DNA of 26,648 nucleotides from Rhizophagus sp. LPA8_4_AMF (taxonomy: Eukaryota > Glomeromycota > Glomeromycetes > Glomerales > Glomeraceae): assembly GCA_021464525.1 (NCBI GenBank), contig JADRCO010000774.1, positions 1 to 26,648 on the forward strand. Direction: 5' to 3'. The notes beneath the pieces are model-generated. The model made no database searches. It was not told the DNA's origin and was given only the letters and a program-made list of their open reading frames with translations. The position numbers and the translations under genes are program-made. Shown piece by piece: positions 8,525-17,640 of this stretch (positions are counted from its first letter, which is position 1; each line of letters opens with the position of its first letter).

Positions 8525-9934
8525 TTACGAGGTGCTTTTATTAGGAGGAGTTTCAACTTCGTTAGAGCTTTTTAAAATCCACTTTTTCAGAAGTAGAATT
8601 AGTAAGAGAATTATAATAACTCCTCACAGAGCAAACAGAAAATAGTGCTTGGATTTAATTTGAAAACTTGGGGCAGCAATAAGAACATTTTTAGATAACC
8701 ATTCGGAGGATGAGCCGAGCGAAAATTTTTTCCCATGGTTAGCCGGATCGGCTTTTCAGAGTATCCATTGTTTTAAAACTTGGTACAAGGCGGCTTCGCT
8801 TTGGCGTACTCCTTCTTCAGGAAAATTGGCTAGTTCGGAAATGAGATCCGGAGGAATAATTTCTCCTTCACTGGCTCCTCATTCTTTCTCGATTTGGCGG
8901 CTTTTGGTCGTTAAAATCAACTTTTTTTCTGAAGGAGTAAGTTTTTCTAGTTTACGTATTAGCAAATTATTTGCCAGCAAAAGAGGTAATTCCTCAGCAT
9001 AATTCACCGTCGCAAAAAAAGTGATTTGGGAGAGGTCAATTTCAGTCTGAAAATAAGGGTCGAATAATTTTTCTTTTTGGCGATAAAGACTGAGTAATTT
9101 AATTAGGTCTTTTAAGATTTGGTGGTTAGATACTTTTTCTAGTTCATCCAGTAGAATTAATGGATTACGACAGCCACTTTTTTTAATCGCCCACGCGACT
9201 AAACTAGGCTTATCTTTGCTCCCTAAAATTGAAAATTGGTTAAAATCACTTTGCCCCGCACAGGCAATCGTTTGACAAGGCCGACCAGTGGCTCGGCTTA
9301 ACCGATAAATGAAAGTAGTTTTTCCAGTTCCCGGGGCTCCCACATAACAAATTACTTCCCGAACCGGAGTAAAATTTCCTTGGGTTGCGGAATATAAATA
9401 AACTTGGTCTTTGAACCATTCTTTTTCTTTTTCAAAACCAATATGAGCGGCTAAAATTTTTTCGGCTTCGGAGGGTGATTTTTGGTATTTTAAAGTGACT
9501 AGAGGCTGCTCTAATTCTTTTTTTTTATTCGGAGGCTGGTCGGGTTGTTTAACTTGCGGTCAATTTAAATCTAATTCTTGGTAATTTTTTATTTGACCTG
9601 TTTCTCAAATCTCTCCAAGGGCTTTTCCAATTTTTTTTTGGTAATAATCTACTTCATTAACTTTTACCGGATTACTAGTTGAGGATAAATCTAAAAGCAA
9701 TTTTATTTCGGGTCCTTGTGTAGGAGTTTCTTTGAATAAATTTAAATTTAGTGATTTTAACAAATTTTTTTCCTCTTCTCTTATGTCAAACATTCAGCAA
9801 GCATATTCAGCGCAGTTTTCCTTGGTAGCAACTTTATCTTTCGATTTGCGATATTTAGTAAATTCACTCAAGAACTCTCTTAAATTATCACAAGAAATTC
9901 ATTCAACTCCGTTTCGGTCTTTTCATTTTTTCAT
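8525..9934 (-). CDS. Lon-type AAA+ ATPase without protease domain, C-terminal membrane anchor
   Basis: A 469-aa protein with eight or so UGA-Trp codons. Residues ~1-170 are not recognisable and are charged. Next comes an AAA+ module that resembles Lon: Walker A GAPGTGKTT, Walker B LILLDELEKV, a sensor-1 region (FFATVNYAEELP), LLIRKLE where Lon has its DRME motif, and a sensor-2-like GVRQSEAAL helix. In Lon the Ser-Lys protease domain follows. Here there is instead a ~40-residue linker, one strongly hydrophobic helix (FLFALWGVIIILLLILLL) and a short polar tail to the TAA at 8525-8527. No protease residues remain. The ATG at 9934 follows TATACT by 9 nt. Likely a membrane-fixed unfoldase or remodelling ATPase; partner and substrate are unknown. 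Confidence 0.8.
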
Positions 9935-9943
9935 ATTTATATA

Positions 9944-9949
9944 AGTATA
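9944..9949 (-). promoter_or_regulatory. TATACT -10-like box of the Lon-type ATPase gene
   Basis: TATACT on the minus strand ends 9 nt before the ATG at 9934. The 60-nt divergent spacer to the plus-strand gene at 9995 must hold both promoters. Confidence 0.45.
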
Positions 9950-9994
9950 AGTTTTAGTTTTGTACCTATTATTATATTTTTCTAAAATTATTTA

Positions 9995-10435
9995 ATGTTA
10001 CTGAGCGATCAATTTTATCTCGGTTATGTAGATATAAGCGATTTACTCGCCTGAATTGAAACTAATTATTTGACCGAAAAGGACTTTTTAAATGAAAAAA
10101 CTCGTTGGAAAGCAGAAACAGAGCGAGAGCCCAATTTTTTTTCAGATACCGAATTATTATTTCTCAATTCTGATATTCTAATTTTAAAAGTTTTGGACGA
10201 CCGGCAGGCTACTTTTTTAGCCCAAACTTACCAACTAGAAAGGCAGGAAATTTGCCAAAAATTTTTTTCAGAAAATAAACATATTATCGTGATTAGCCAA
10301 AGACAATGAACTAAATATTTTCAGTTTGGCAAAGTAGTCCAAAGTTCACCGGAGTCAGAAAAAGCGATAGTTTTACTCAAAGATGAAACTAGTATTAAAA
10401 AAAGTTTTGCTAATTGATTAGCCAAAAAAAAGTAG
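9995..10435 (+). CDS. Unknown 146-aa protein next to a RuvC-like gene
   Basis: The frame opens at an ATG 6 nt after TAAAAT and uses three UGA-Trp codons. The product is a mixed alpha/beta protein, rich in Phe, Glu, Gln and Lys, with no signal peptide, membrane helix or Cys motif. It ends in a basic tail (AKKK). It stops one nucleotide before the ATG of the RuvC-like gene, so the two are probably co-translated or at least one transcription unit. It is divergent from the Lon-type ATPase. I do not recognise a family. Because of its neighbour, a role in DNA handling is a weak inference. Confidence 0.65.
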
Positions 10436-10436
10436 T

Positions 10437-10898
10437 ATGAAATACTTATGTATTGACCCTTCCGGCTCAGGAATAACTGGTTTAGCCTACTATGAGGAAG
10501 CCAAAAATAAATGAGAATTTACCCAAATCCAGAGTGCTAATTGAGAAGAACATTTTGTTTTTATTCTTAATTATTGTCAACAAAAAGAAGTGGAGATTAT
10601 TATTTATGAAAGTACTAATTATATTAGTTTAACCAACCGCAGCAAACATATGACGAGTTTATTTAAACTCTTTGGAGCGATTGAGAGTTTAAAGTATCTG
10701 CTCCCGCAAATTAAAGAATGCCGGTCAGTTTTAGTAGGTTTAGTTAAAGCACTTTATAAAAAAATCTATCAAAAAAAAGCCCAAATTGAGGGCTTAACTT
10801 ACCGAGTTGGCCGGGGCGGAGGTTGATTATATCAAAATAACCGTTTAAGCCTTCACCAATTAGATGCCTTTTTACTTTTTAAACTGGCTAAAAACTAA
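10437..10898 (+). CDS. RuvC-like RNase H-fold protein
   Basis: A 153-aa protein whose layout matches the RuvC/resolvase branch of the RNase H superfamily. The first strand MKYLCIDPSGSGITGLAYY carries Asp7, and IIIYESTNY carries Glu58 in the place of the second acid. The C-terminal helix LSLHQLDAFLLFKLA carries Asp143. RuvC enzymes cut Holliday junctions using such an acidic cluster and two metal ions. The length is close to RuvC (about 170). Family assignment is by motif and fold pattern only; it could instead be a phage- or element-derived resolvase relative or a non-nuclease homologue. Three UGA-Trp codons are used. It follows the unknown gene at 9995 by one nucleotide. Confidence 0.6.
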
Positions 10899-10953
10899 CT
10901 AGAGTAATCAAAAACAGCTCTAATTCACCCATTTTTTCAGTGTAATCGACGAC

Positions 10954-11007
10954 AAAAGAATATAAAAAGAATATAAAAAGAATATAAAAAGAATATAAAA
11001 AGAATAT
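10954..11007 (+). repeat. 11-bp tandem repeat abutting a start codon
   Basis: About five copies of AAAAAGAATAT (the first lacks one A) end 4 nt before the ATG at 11012. Each copy with the next forms a TATAAA-like hexamer. The promoter and 5' end of the downstream gene lie wholly in the repeat. The 11-bp period is close to one DNA turn, so copy-number changes would move elements by whole turns. Confidence 0.9.
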
Positions 11008-11011
11008 AAAA

Positions 11012-13147
11012 ATGCCTAAAGAAAGTATAATTTTTAAAATAAGCGGAACTGCCTGGACCTTGGGAGTAGAAGAAGCCAAAAAAGAGGGCTGATGAGCCAG
11101 ATTAACTAATCGCTGAACTCCGGGAAAAATTTTCTTAACTCAACGAGTAGAAAGAAAGAATATTAATGGGAAAGGAGAAGTTTCCGTTCTTAAAATTGAG
11201 TTGGTGGAACAAGGAAAAGAGGAAATTGATGTGGCTTATGAATGATTACTAGATGGCGAAAGTTTAAATAAAAATTTTGCTATTCAAGATTTAGAATTAG
11301 ACAAAACTGAATATCAAGCCGAAGTTGAACATTTAATTATTCCCCGTGCCGCCTATTATAACATTGTAGCGGATGTAGGCGATAGCACTCCTCCGGCCGA
11401 CTTGGGTCCGAGTAATTGAACGCTGCCGGCTGACGCTACGATTGATGGAGCGAACGATGCCGACTTAAACCGAATGGTCGATGAATATAATAAAGAAATA
11501 AAAGAAAATCGTTTTATCCGACGTTTTAAATATTTTAAAGATAAAGGACTGGCTTCGCACGGAGCTTATTATGAGTTGAAAAATAAATATAACGATTATT
11601 ACGAAAATACTATGCCGGACGATGCTAAAAAAGACATCAGCAAAGCCTTAAAAATTGGTGAAATACTGGGAACCACGGCTCGAACTGCCGATGAAGTAAA
11701 GGACGAACTTAAAAGACTAACTAAACATTATTATAATACGGTCCTGCCAGCCATACTCGAAAGTTTGTCCCAAATCGATAAATGAGTTAAGGAATGGAGA
11801 GACCAAGGAAACTTAACGGATGGTGAGCATAACCAAGCGGTTGAGGACTGACAAAAATCTTGAGATGAGAATGAGACGGTGAAAAATTATCAAGCCCTCG
11901 TGAATAAAGTGGCGAATGAGGCCAAATATTCAAAGCATAAGACCAAATTTGAAGAAGAAAGTAATAAAGAGGTTAACGGAGCAAAAGCGAACCAAGACTT
12001 AGCCGCTTGCGGAACTCCGGCCAAAATTGCGGATGCGGATATTCTTTCCTATGCTGATGCGGCCCTAGCCCGAAAAAAGACCATCAAGGATAATTTCAAA
12101 AACATTCGCCAGTTGAAAACTAAAATCTTGGCTCGTAAGCAAGCGGTAATTGATTTAATTGAGGATTTGGTTAAAAACGAGGGTCAAAAATTAAAATGTC
12201 CGCAATGTAATCTAGAATTTGACACACTCCCCGAAGTCTGAAACGGAGTAAATTATTGTAGCCAGGCTTGTAGTGAAAAAGCAAAGCAAGGGGGAAGTCT
12301 TTCCCAAGCCAAAACGGCTGCTATTCAAGCCATTAATAATGCTTTAAGCCAAGGCCCGGCAGTAGCAACCAGCGAGTTAGATACTGATTACCGGAACTGA
12401 GAAACTAAAATCAACGGATTTAACAAGGCGGAAGAAGTTAACAACTTCAAAGACTTGGTGTTGGCGAATATAAAACAAAAACGCGAACAGAAAAAATCTA
12501 ACGAGGAAATCGACCAACTAGCCGACAATTTACCCAATAAATCCGGTTCGGAATTAATTAATGATTTAAAAAAATTAGCCGGCTACGAAGAAAAAACACA
12601 CTACCAGACTAAAAAAACGGTCATTAATCAAGCCGAAGATAAAGCCTGAACCGAGGATGCGACCAGATTTAAAAATTTAGTTCAAGAAATTGTAGAGGCT
12701 AAAATGGCTAAATGCGGAATTGCCGGGACCGAATTAGGAAACGAGGAGAAAAAAATCTACCTTAAAATCAAAAATCAAAAGCACAATGATAAAGATCAAT
12801 TAAAAAAGGACAGGCAAAAATTAGTGGCGTTTGTAGGAAATAAAGAAATCGAGAAAAAAATAAATAATTTACAGCAAGAAGTAAACTCTGCTAATAGCGA
12901 GGAAGAGAAAAAGAAAGTTAAAACCAAATTGTTAACTCTTCTCCACGAAGATAATATTTACGTAGAAAGCCACAAAAAAGAAATTCGAAGTCTAATTCAA
13001 AAATTAGATTCTAATCCCACTAATAACCCCGATTCTTTTCCCTGAAAAACAGTTTTATCCTTAACTGTTCTAGGGGCGGTAGTAGTAATCGGAGTCGCCT
13101 TGCTAATCCGCTATTGAAGACTCCGGCAAGAAGAAAAAAATGTTTAA
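11012..13147 (+). CDS. Large helical protein with zinc-finger-like motif and C-terminal membrane anchor
   Basis: A 711-aa protein reading through many UGA-Trp codons. The N-terminal ~130 residues look beta-rich (ISGTAWTLGVEEAKK, then a jelly-like mixed region). The remainder is long, charged, mostly helical sequence. Near residues 396-421 is a CPQC...YCSQAC cluster, which looks like a small treble-clef or zinc knuckle. The C-terminus has a single hydrophobic helix (VLSLTVLGAVVVIGVALLI) followed by the basic tail RYWRLRQEEKNV, so the bulk is predicted to face the cytosol with a tail anchor. The start is fixed by the 11-bp promoter repeat that ends 4 nt upstream. No family recognised; the architecture suggests a membrane-tethered scaffold. 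Confidence 0.75.
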
Positions 13148-13161
13148 AATAGAAAAAACTT

Positions 13162-13167
13162 TATAAT
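13162..13167 (+). promoter_or_regulatory. TATAAT -10 box upstream of the structured region
   Basis: A perfect TATAAT lies just after the tail-anchored gene. It precedes by about 40 nt the first of a series of hairpins and is more than 340 nt from the next start codon. Confidence 0.5.
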
Positions 13168-13173
13168 TAATAT

Positions 13174-13430
13174 AAGGAATAGAAAAAAATACTTCAAAAA
13201 AACAGAAACTCCGGTCCCAGTAAGGGACGGTAGTTAGAAGTTTAATTTTCCCTTTCATTATCCTTACTCGTGTAAGAATACTTATTTTAGTAAGGTTAGT
13301 CTTTCCCTTTATAAGAGCAACACCAGCCAAAGGGTAAAGGAGTTCAAGTCAGTTCTTTACCGTATTACCCTGATTTGAATAAGGAGAGTTTATTAAAACT
13401 CTCCAAGGATATTTTGATAAATGTCCTTTC
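13174..13430 (+). ncRNA. Structured RNA or regulatory leader, family not recognised
   Basis: The 365 nt between genes contain a run of clear inverted repeats. These are CC-GTCCC/GGGAC-GG with loop AGTAA (13211-13230), CTTAC/GTAAG with loop TCGT (13263-13276), and CTTA/TAAG (13281-13294). Two mutually exclusive 7-bp helices follow: AGGGTAA (13331-13337) with TTACCCT (13365-13371), or GGTAAAG (13333-13339) with CTTTACC (13355-13361). Two consecutive strong hairpins end the block. A TATAAT stands upstream. I see no tmRNA, SRP RNA, 5S or 6S signature. It may be a free small RNA or a leader controlling the secreted-protein gene at 13513. No coding frame is credible. Confidence 0.5.
13383..13404 (+). 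terminator. Perfect 9-bp hairpin, possible terminator or end of the RNA
   Basis: GGAGAGTTT and AAACTCTCC pair around an ATTA loop. A second 8-bp hairpin (13407-13426, loop TGAT) follows and then TTTCATATAT, but no long T run, so termination is uncertain. Confidence 0.45.
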
Positions 13431-13512
13431 ATATATAAAAAAGTAATTGGTAAAAACAGAGGCTAAACTGTTAAAATTAGCAAAAACTTACATCTAAAAT
13501 ATACAAAAATAA

Positions 13513-13857
13513 ATGAAAGTAAGTAAAATAATTGTGCCTTTATTGGCTTTAACAACATTAGGTAATTTTAACAATAACCAAACAATAGAAATACGACTTG
13601 AAAAGAAAGTAAAAGTTCCTTACGAAATTTTATCAAGAGAAAATGAGTATTTGATTAATAAGCAAGTTGTTTTTGAAAAGTTCGATAGTGTAGAAACGCC
13701 TATCTCTAATTCTGCGGCTGCTTGCGAGGCTTTATATCAGTCTATCATAGATACTTGTAATGCTTTAACTGGTGCTAAAAAAACAGCTTGTATAGCAGTT
13801 GCATGAAACACTTATCTTGCATGTATGGCAGCACCACCCGGTGGAGTGAATGATTAA
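13513..13857 (+). CDS. Small secreted protein with four evenly spaced cysteines
   Basis: A 114-aa precursor. The N-terminus MKVSKIIVPLLALTTLG is a short basic-hydrophobic signal peptide without a lipobox Cys, so export with or without cleavage is predicted. The middle is polar. The C-terminal ~45 residues form an Ala-rich amphipathic helix pattern with Cys71, Cys82, Cys93 and Cys104, each exactly 11 apart. One UGA-Trp lies in this part. Codon use (more AGA, CTT and GAT) looks different from the flanking genes, which hints at transfer, though the UGA-Trp shows it fits code 4. It overlaps the next gene by 8 nt. The ATG follows TATACA by 7 nt. No family recognised; a secreted effector or small antimicrobial-type protein is only an inference from architecture. 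Confidence 0.7.
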
Positions 13858-14281
13858 AATAACTTTTTGACTCAGAAAATTAAGAGATGATAAGGAAAGT
13901 TTAGAGTATATAACAGTTAATAATCCCAAAAAGATTTTAGAGGGTAAATTAGCGAGAATGTATGCCTGTGAGGTTTACTTACCAGAGATGATGAAAAAAG
14001 GAAATCATTTGATTTATGCTGATAATCCTATTGATGCTCTTTGCTTTGCTTCAGACTTTGCCAAATTGTATCTACAAGGACTTATCAATCGTGGTTATAA
14101 AGTTAGTGAAGTAGAAAGCAAAGAGCCTTGGAAATTAGAAAAAGCGGATGTTAACTTAATTGCTCGAGAAAAGATAAATAAGTTTGAAAGCTTGCTTAAA
14201 GATGATAAAAGTGTTTCACCAAAAGTTAAAGAAGAATTATTGAAGAATTTGAGAAAAATGGGTGGGATTAAGACAAAGTAA
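13850..14281 (+). CDS. Cytosolic partner of the small secreted protein
   Basis: A 143-aa protein without signal or membrane helix. Its ATG lies inside the end of the preceding gene (overlap 13850-13857), so the two are translationally coupled. It is alpha/beta, with a recognisable-looking core (ACEVYLPEMMKKG, NPIDALCFASDFAKLYLQG, GYKVSEVESKEPWKLEK), and ends in a basic tail. One UGA-Trp is used. Codon use resembles the upstream gene rather than the neighbourhood. The arrangement of a small secreted protein followed by an overlapping cytosolic protein is common for effector-immunity or substrate-chaperone pairs. That reading is inference; I cannot assign a family from the sequence alone. Confidence 0.7.
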
Positions 14282-14372
14282 GGGTAGGGAGGCCTTCGTT
14301 CTCTCCAATAATTGAAGTTAAACGCTTGAATCATTAGTCTCTTTTTCTTAATTTAAATACCAATTTAAAACT

Positions 14373-15938
14373 CTAATAAGCCCTTCCCAAATAAACTATA
14401 ACTTTAGCCCCTTGGGAGCAAAAAAGGCATTTTTCTCCCTCCTTTATTTTTTCTTTTTCATTAATACACCGAATACTATAAGCCGGAACCTGCTCTTTAA
14501 TTTTTTTCTCGCATTCTAAATTATTACAAAAAGAAACTAAAAATAGTCCAATAGTTCCCTCCTCAATTCTTTTTTTTAACTCAACTAAACTATCAACTTT
14601 GTAAAAGTGGCTATCCCGAAAACTAACACTTTTTTGGTAGATTGCTTGGCTAAATTCGGCTACTTGTTGGTTAATAACTCGAAAAAGCCTTCCGCTCCAG
14701 GCTCCTTTTTGAATTTGGCTCATCATTTTGGCTTTTTCTTCGGCTAATTGAGTTGGGGAATGGTGGGGAAAAATTAATTTATTTACCTTTTCGGCAAAAT
14801 CTTCATGCAAGGGAAATATTTTTTTTTCTAAGTCGCTTTCTACTTCTAATTTAATGGGTATTCTCCGCTCAGTATCATCCCTTCGAACCAAGGTAATTTC
14901 TCTATTTTTTAGTTCGCTGGAACCAAAAACTATTTTGAAGGGACAGCCTTCTTTGTCCGCTTGGAGTAGATTTTGACTAACTTGGCTACTCTGGTTATAT
15001 AATTGACAACGATAATAGGGGGTTAACAAACCGGCTACTGCTTGGTAATAGTTAATTAGTTCTTGATTAGTCTCGATCAGAATAAAAGCGATTTGAACTG
15101 GAGCGATCGCGAAGGGTAAAATTAATCCTCAATGGTCGGCATGAGTTTTAGCAATTGCCCCGATCGCCCGAGTAGAAGTGCCCCAGGAAGTTGAATAAGG
15201 AAACTGGAGTTGGTTATTCCGGTCTTGATACTTTATCTCCATTAAACGGCAAAAATGGTCTCCAAAATAATGACTGGTGGCGAGTTGTAAACATTGTCCG
15301 TCCGGGAGTAAACATTCGACCGTATAAGTTTCTTGGGCTCCGGCAAACTTTTCCCCTTCCGTTTTTGAACCCACAATTACCCCTAAATTTAGAATATTTT
15401 CGGCGTAGGTTTGATAATCTTTTCACATACTTAAAGTAAACTGACGGGCTTCGGCTTCGCTAGCGTGAAGAGTATGCCCTTCTTGCCATAAAAATTCGGT
15501 ATTGCGAAAGAAAGGACTCGTATTTTTCTCGGCTCGAAAAACCGAACACCACTGATTAAATAAAAGGGGTAATTGCTGATAATTGCGTAAGGTTTGTCGG
15601 TATCAATCGTAAAACATTACTTCACTGGTAGGACGCAAAACTAACGGGTTAGTTAATTTTTTGGAACCGCTTTTTTCGACATAAAAACACTCCGGACTAA
15701 AACCCGCTACATGCTTTTTTTCTTTTTCGAGTAAATCAAGTGGGATAAGGGTTGGCAAAAGGACATTTTGAACTCCGCGACGGGAAAATTGATGGTCTAA
15801 AATAGTTTGAATATTTTTTCAAAGAGCCTGACCGTGGGGAGGTAAAATAAAACTCCCTTTAGTGGGACCGGGTCAAAAGAGACCGCTCTCAATTAATAAC
15901 TGACGATATTTGTCGGGGGCTGATTTATTTTTTTCCAT
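14373..15938 (-). CDS. proS: Prolyl-tRNA synthetase (short, archaeal/eukaryote-like type)
   Basis: ProS charges tRNA-Pro with proline in an ATP-dependent reaction. The 521-aa frame has class II synthetase motif 2 (FRAEKN...[13 protein letters not shown]), the LRPTSE segment, and motif 3 near the [16 protein letters not shown] stretch. An anticodon-binding domain and a C-terminal domain with Cys pairs (CNNLEC, CLFC) like those of zinc-containing ProS follow. It lacks the large inserted editing domain of E. coli-type ProS, as expected for Mollicutes and the archaeal/eukaryotic type. Several UGA-Trp codons are used. The ATG at 15938 lies 25 nt after the membrane AAA+ gene, making proS the last gene of a five-gene operon. 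Its substrate tRNA-Pro, at 24629-24692, is highly unusual. Confidence 0.95.
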
Positions 15939-15963
15939 AGGGTAAATTAACTAATCATTACTT

Positions 15964-17274
15964 TTATTCGGGGTCTTTTTCTTTGGGAGGAACCGGCAGT
16001 CGCTTTTTTTGACGAAAAGGTTTTCCGCGCATAACTTTTTCACTTCAATCATTTACTTTCTGTTTCATTAGAGTGCCGAAGTGTTTCTTATAATCATTAA
16101 TGTCCGGCACAATTTCAGTTTGATTTTCACTGGTTTTAGCGGATAAACATTCTCCAATTATTTGGCTTATATCCGGAAAAGCAAACCCAATTTCGGCTTC
16201 GACTTCCTCCCGGGAACCGTCCTGCTTAGTAATTTCAACTTTAGAATACTTTTTTTTAATTGCTTTAGTCTCCTGAACCACTTGGTCTCAAAAATTAGCC
16301 GGCCAACGAACTATTTTTTTACTATCCTTCCTTTTCTCATTTCATTTGAGTTGATTATCAGGAGTTTTATAACCATGCTCGTCTTTCATAGTTTTTTCAA
16401 CATACCACACCAAACTTTCGATTTGGTCGTCGGTCGGATAAGGAACTTCAATTCGGCGACCAAGCCGCCCGGGACGAACCAAGGCATCATCCAAAGCATC
16501 CGGATAGTTGGTAGTAGCAATTATCGTAATGTTTAGGTCATTAGTTTGAATATGGTCGAACATTTTCAATAATCCATCTACTTCATCCCTTCCGGCCGCA
16601 CTTCCAAGTCCGGTCATGTCCTTAATCCCGACCGAATCAATTTCTTCAATCAACATAACCACCGGACGGGGTTTTCGATTTTCACTCTGGGCGAGTTTTA
16701 GTTCCTTTTCCGCATGATTTTGAGCCGCCCGTAAAGCCGCTTTTTGGGCGAGAATACTTGAGCCTTTGTAAAGTACCGTCTCAAAATGAACTATTTTTCA
16801 GGCACAACTTTCGTTTTGGCAAAACTGTCCGGCGAGGTAAGATTTTCCCGAACCGGTCGGACCACTCAATAAAACATGCCGATTAATTTCCGGACCGTAT
16901 TTGGCCCGGTAGTCGGGGAGATATTTGAAACCATTAATTCAGTTGCGAACTTGCTGCTGGATTTCGGGGTTAGGAATAGTTTCTTCAACTCATTTCGTAT
17001 TTCGCATTTTAGGATCCGGAATTATAAAATTACTACTATCGTATTCTTTTTTTTTGTCTTCCTCCTCCGGAAAGTCTCAATTTGGATTGTTAAACCAGGG
17101 AGACCCTTTTTGCTTTCTTTCGAACCGCTGATTAATTTTTCTGATTTCTTGAGTGTTTTTTGAATTAACTAGTAAAATAAAGACAAAAAGAACTAAAAAA
17201 GCGGCTCCAATTAAATAATAAAATTTGTATTTTTTCCAGTGGTTAGAAGGGTTTTTAATTGCGGGATTAGTCAT
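15964..17274 (-). CDS. Membrane-anchored AAA+ ATPase, FtsH-type ATPase without protease
   Basis: A 436-aa protein. Residues ~19-37 form one hydrophobic helix (FYYLIGAAFLVLFVFILLV) after a short N-terminus. A charged linker follows, and the AAA+ domain starts near residue 95. Motifs seen: Walker A LLSGPTGSGKS (~136-146), Walker B VVMLIEEID, and a second region of homology ATTNYPDALDDALVRPGRLGRRIEV with the arginine fingers. These match FtsH and related ATPases. FtsH would continue with a zinc protease domain (HEXGH), but no HEXXH occurs and the protein ends in a basic tail. It probably hydrolyses ATP to unfold or remodel proteins at the membrane. It lies 4 nt after the membrane zinc-ribbon gene, within an operon ending in proS. 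Confidence 0.85.
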
Positions 17275-17278
17275 ATAC

Positions 17279-17623
17279 TTAAAGGTTTAAATTGCTCCAC
17301 GCTGCTTCTTTTCTAAACAAAAGCGACAAACTTTTCCTTCCCGAGCGGTTTCTCCCCCTAGTAATTCCCCCCGATACTTGACATAGCAGACCCCGCAAGT
17401 AAATTTCGTCTCTCTCTCTCTCGCTGTCAGCAGGCAGGAAAAGAACTATCAATCATCCTATAAAACCTAAAAAAAATACTAGACAAAAACCTAATGCTCC
17501 TTTTTTACGGGAAGCATAAACCATGGCTCAAATTCACAAAGCAAAAAGTACTATAAATATTGAAATTGTAATTCAAATAATAGAAACTCACTCCCCAGTT
17601 GTTAGTAAATTATCTCTTTTCAT
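17279..17623 (-). CDS. Two-helix membrane protein with zinc ribbon, out of frame at a (GA)7 tract
   Basis: From the ATG at 17623 the frame encodes two hydrophobic helices (WVSIIWITISIFIVLFALWIW and GFCLVFFLGFIGWLIVLFL, with several UGA-Trp). It then reaches a GA dinucleotide tract. As written, (GA)7 sends translation into an Arg/Ser-rich tail ending at 17279. One more GA unit would enter another frame encoding a clean zinc ribbon (FTCGVCYVKYRGE ... KVCRFCLEKK), ending at a TAA at 17287-17289. The downstream frame has the right Cys spacing, so the tract may switch the cytosolic domain on and off, or this copy may carry a 2-nt error. It is the third gene of the yneF-like/rpmG/proS operon. Function unknown. 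Confidence 0.65.
17409..17422 (-). repeat. (GA)7 dinucleotide tract inside a coding region
   Basis: Seven TC units on the plus strand, GA on the coding strand, sit between the membrane part and the zinc-ribbon part of the gene at 17279-17623. Eight units would join the two frames. Confidence 0.9.
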
Positions 17624-17640
17624 ATATTATTTTATATAAA

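Noticed and set aside
13103-13330. A 75-codon minus-strand frame across the structured region
   Set aside because: It runs antisense through the hairpins, has no coding character and needs no explanation beyond chance.
15191-15439. Open frames on the plus strand inside proS
   Set aside because: Conserved ProS motifs are on the minus strand; these are antisense shadows.
16162-17163. Several plus-strand frames opposite the FtsH-type ATPase
   Set aside because: The minus frame holds continuous AAA+ motifs; the plus frames are Phe-rich antisense shadows.
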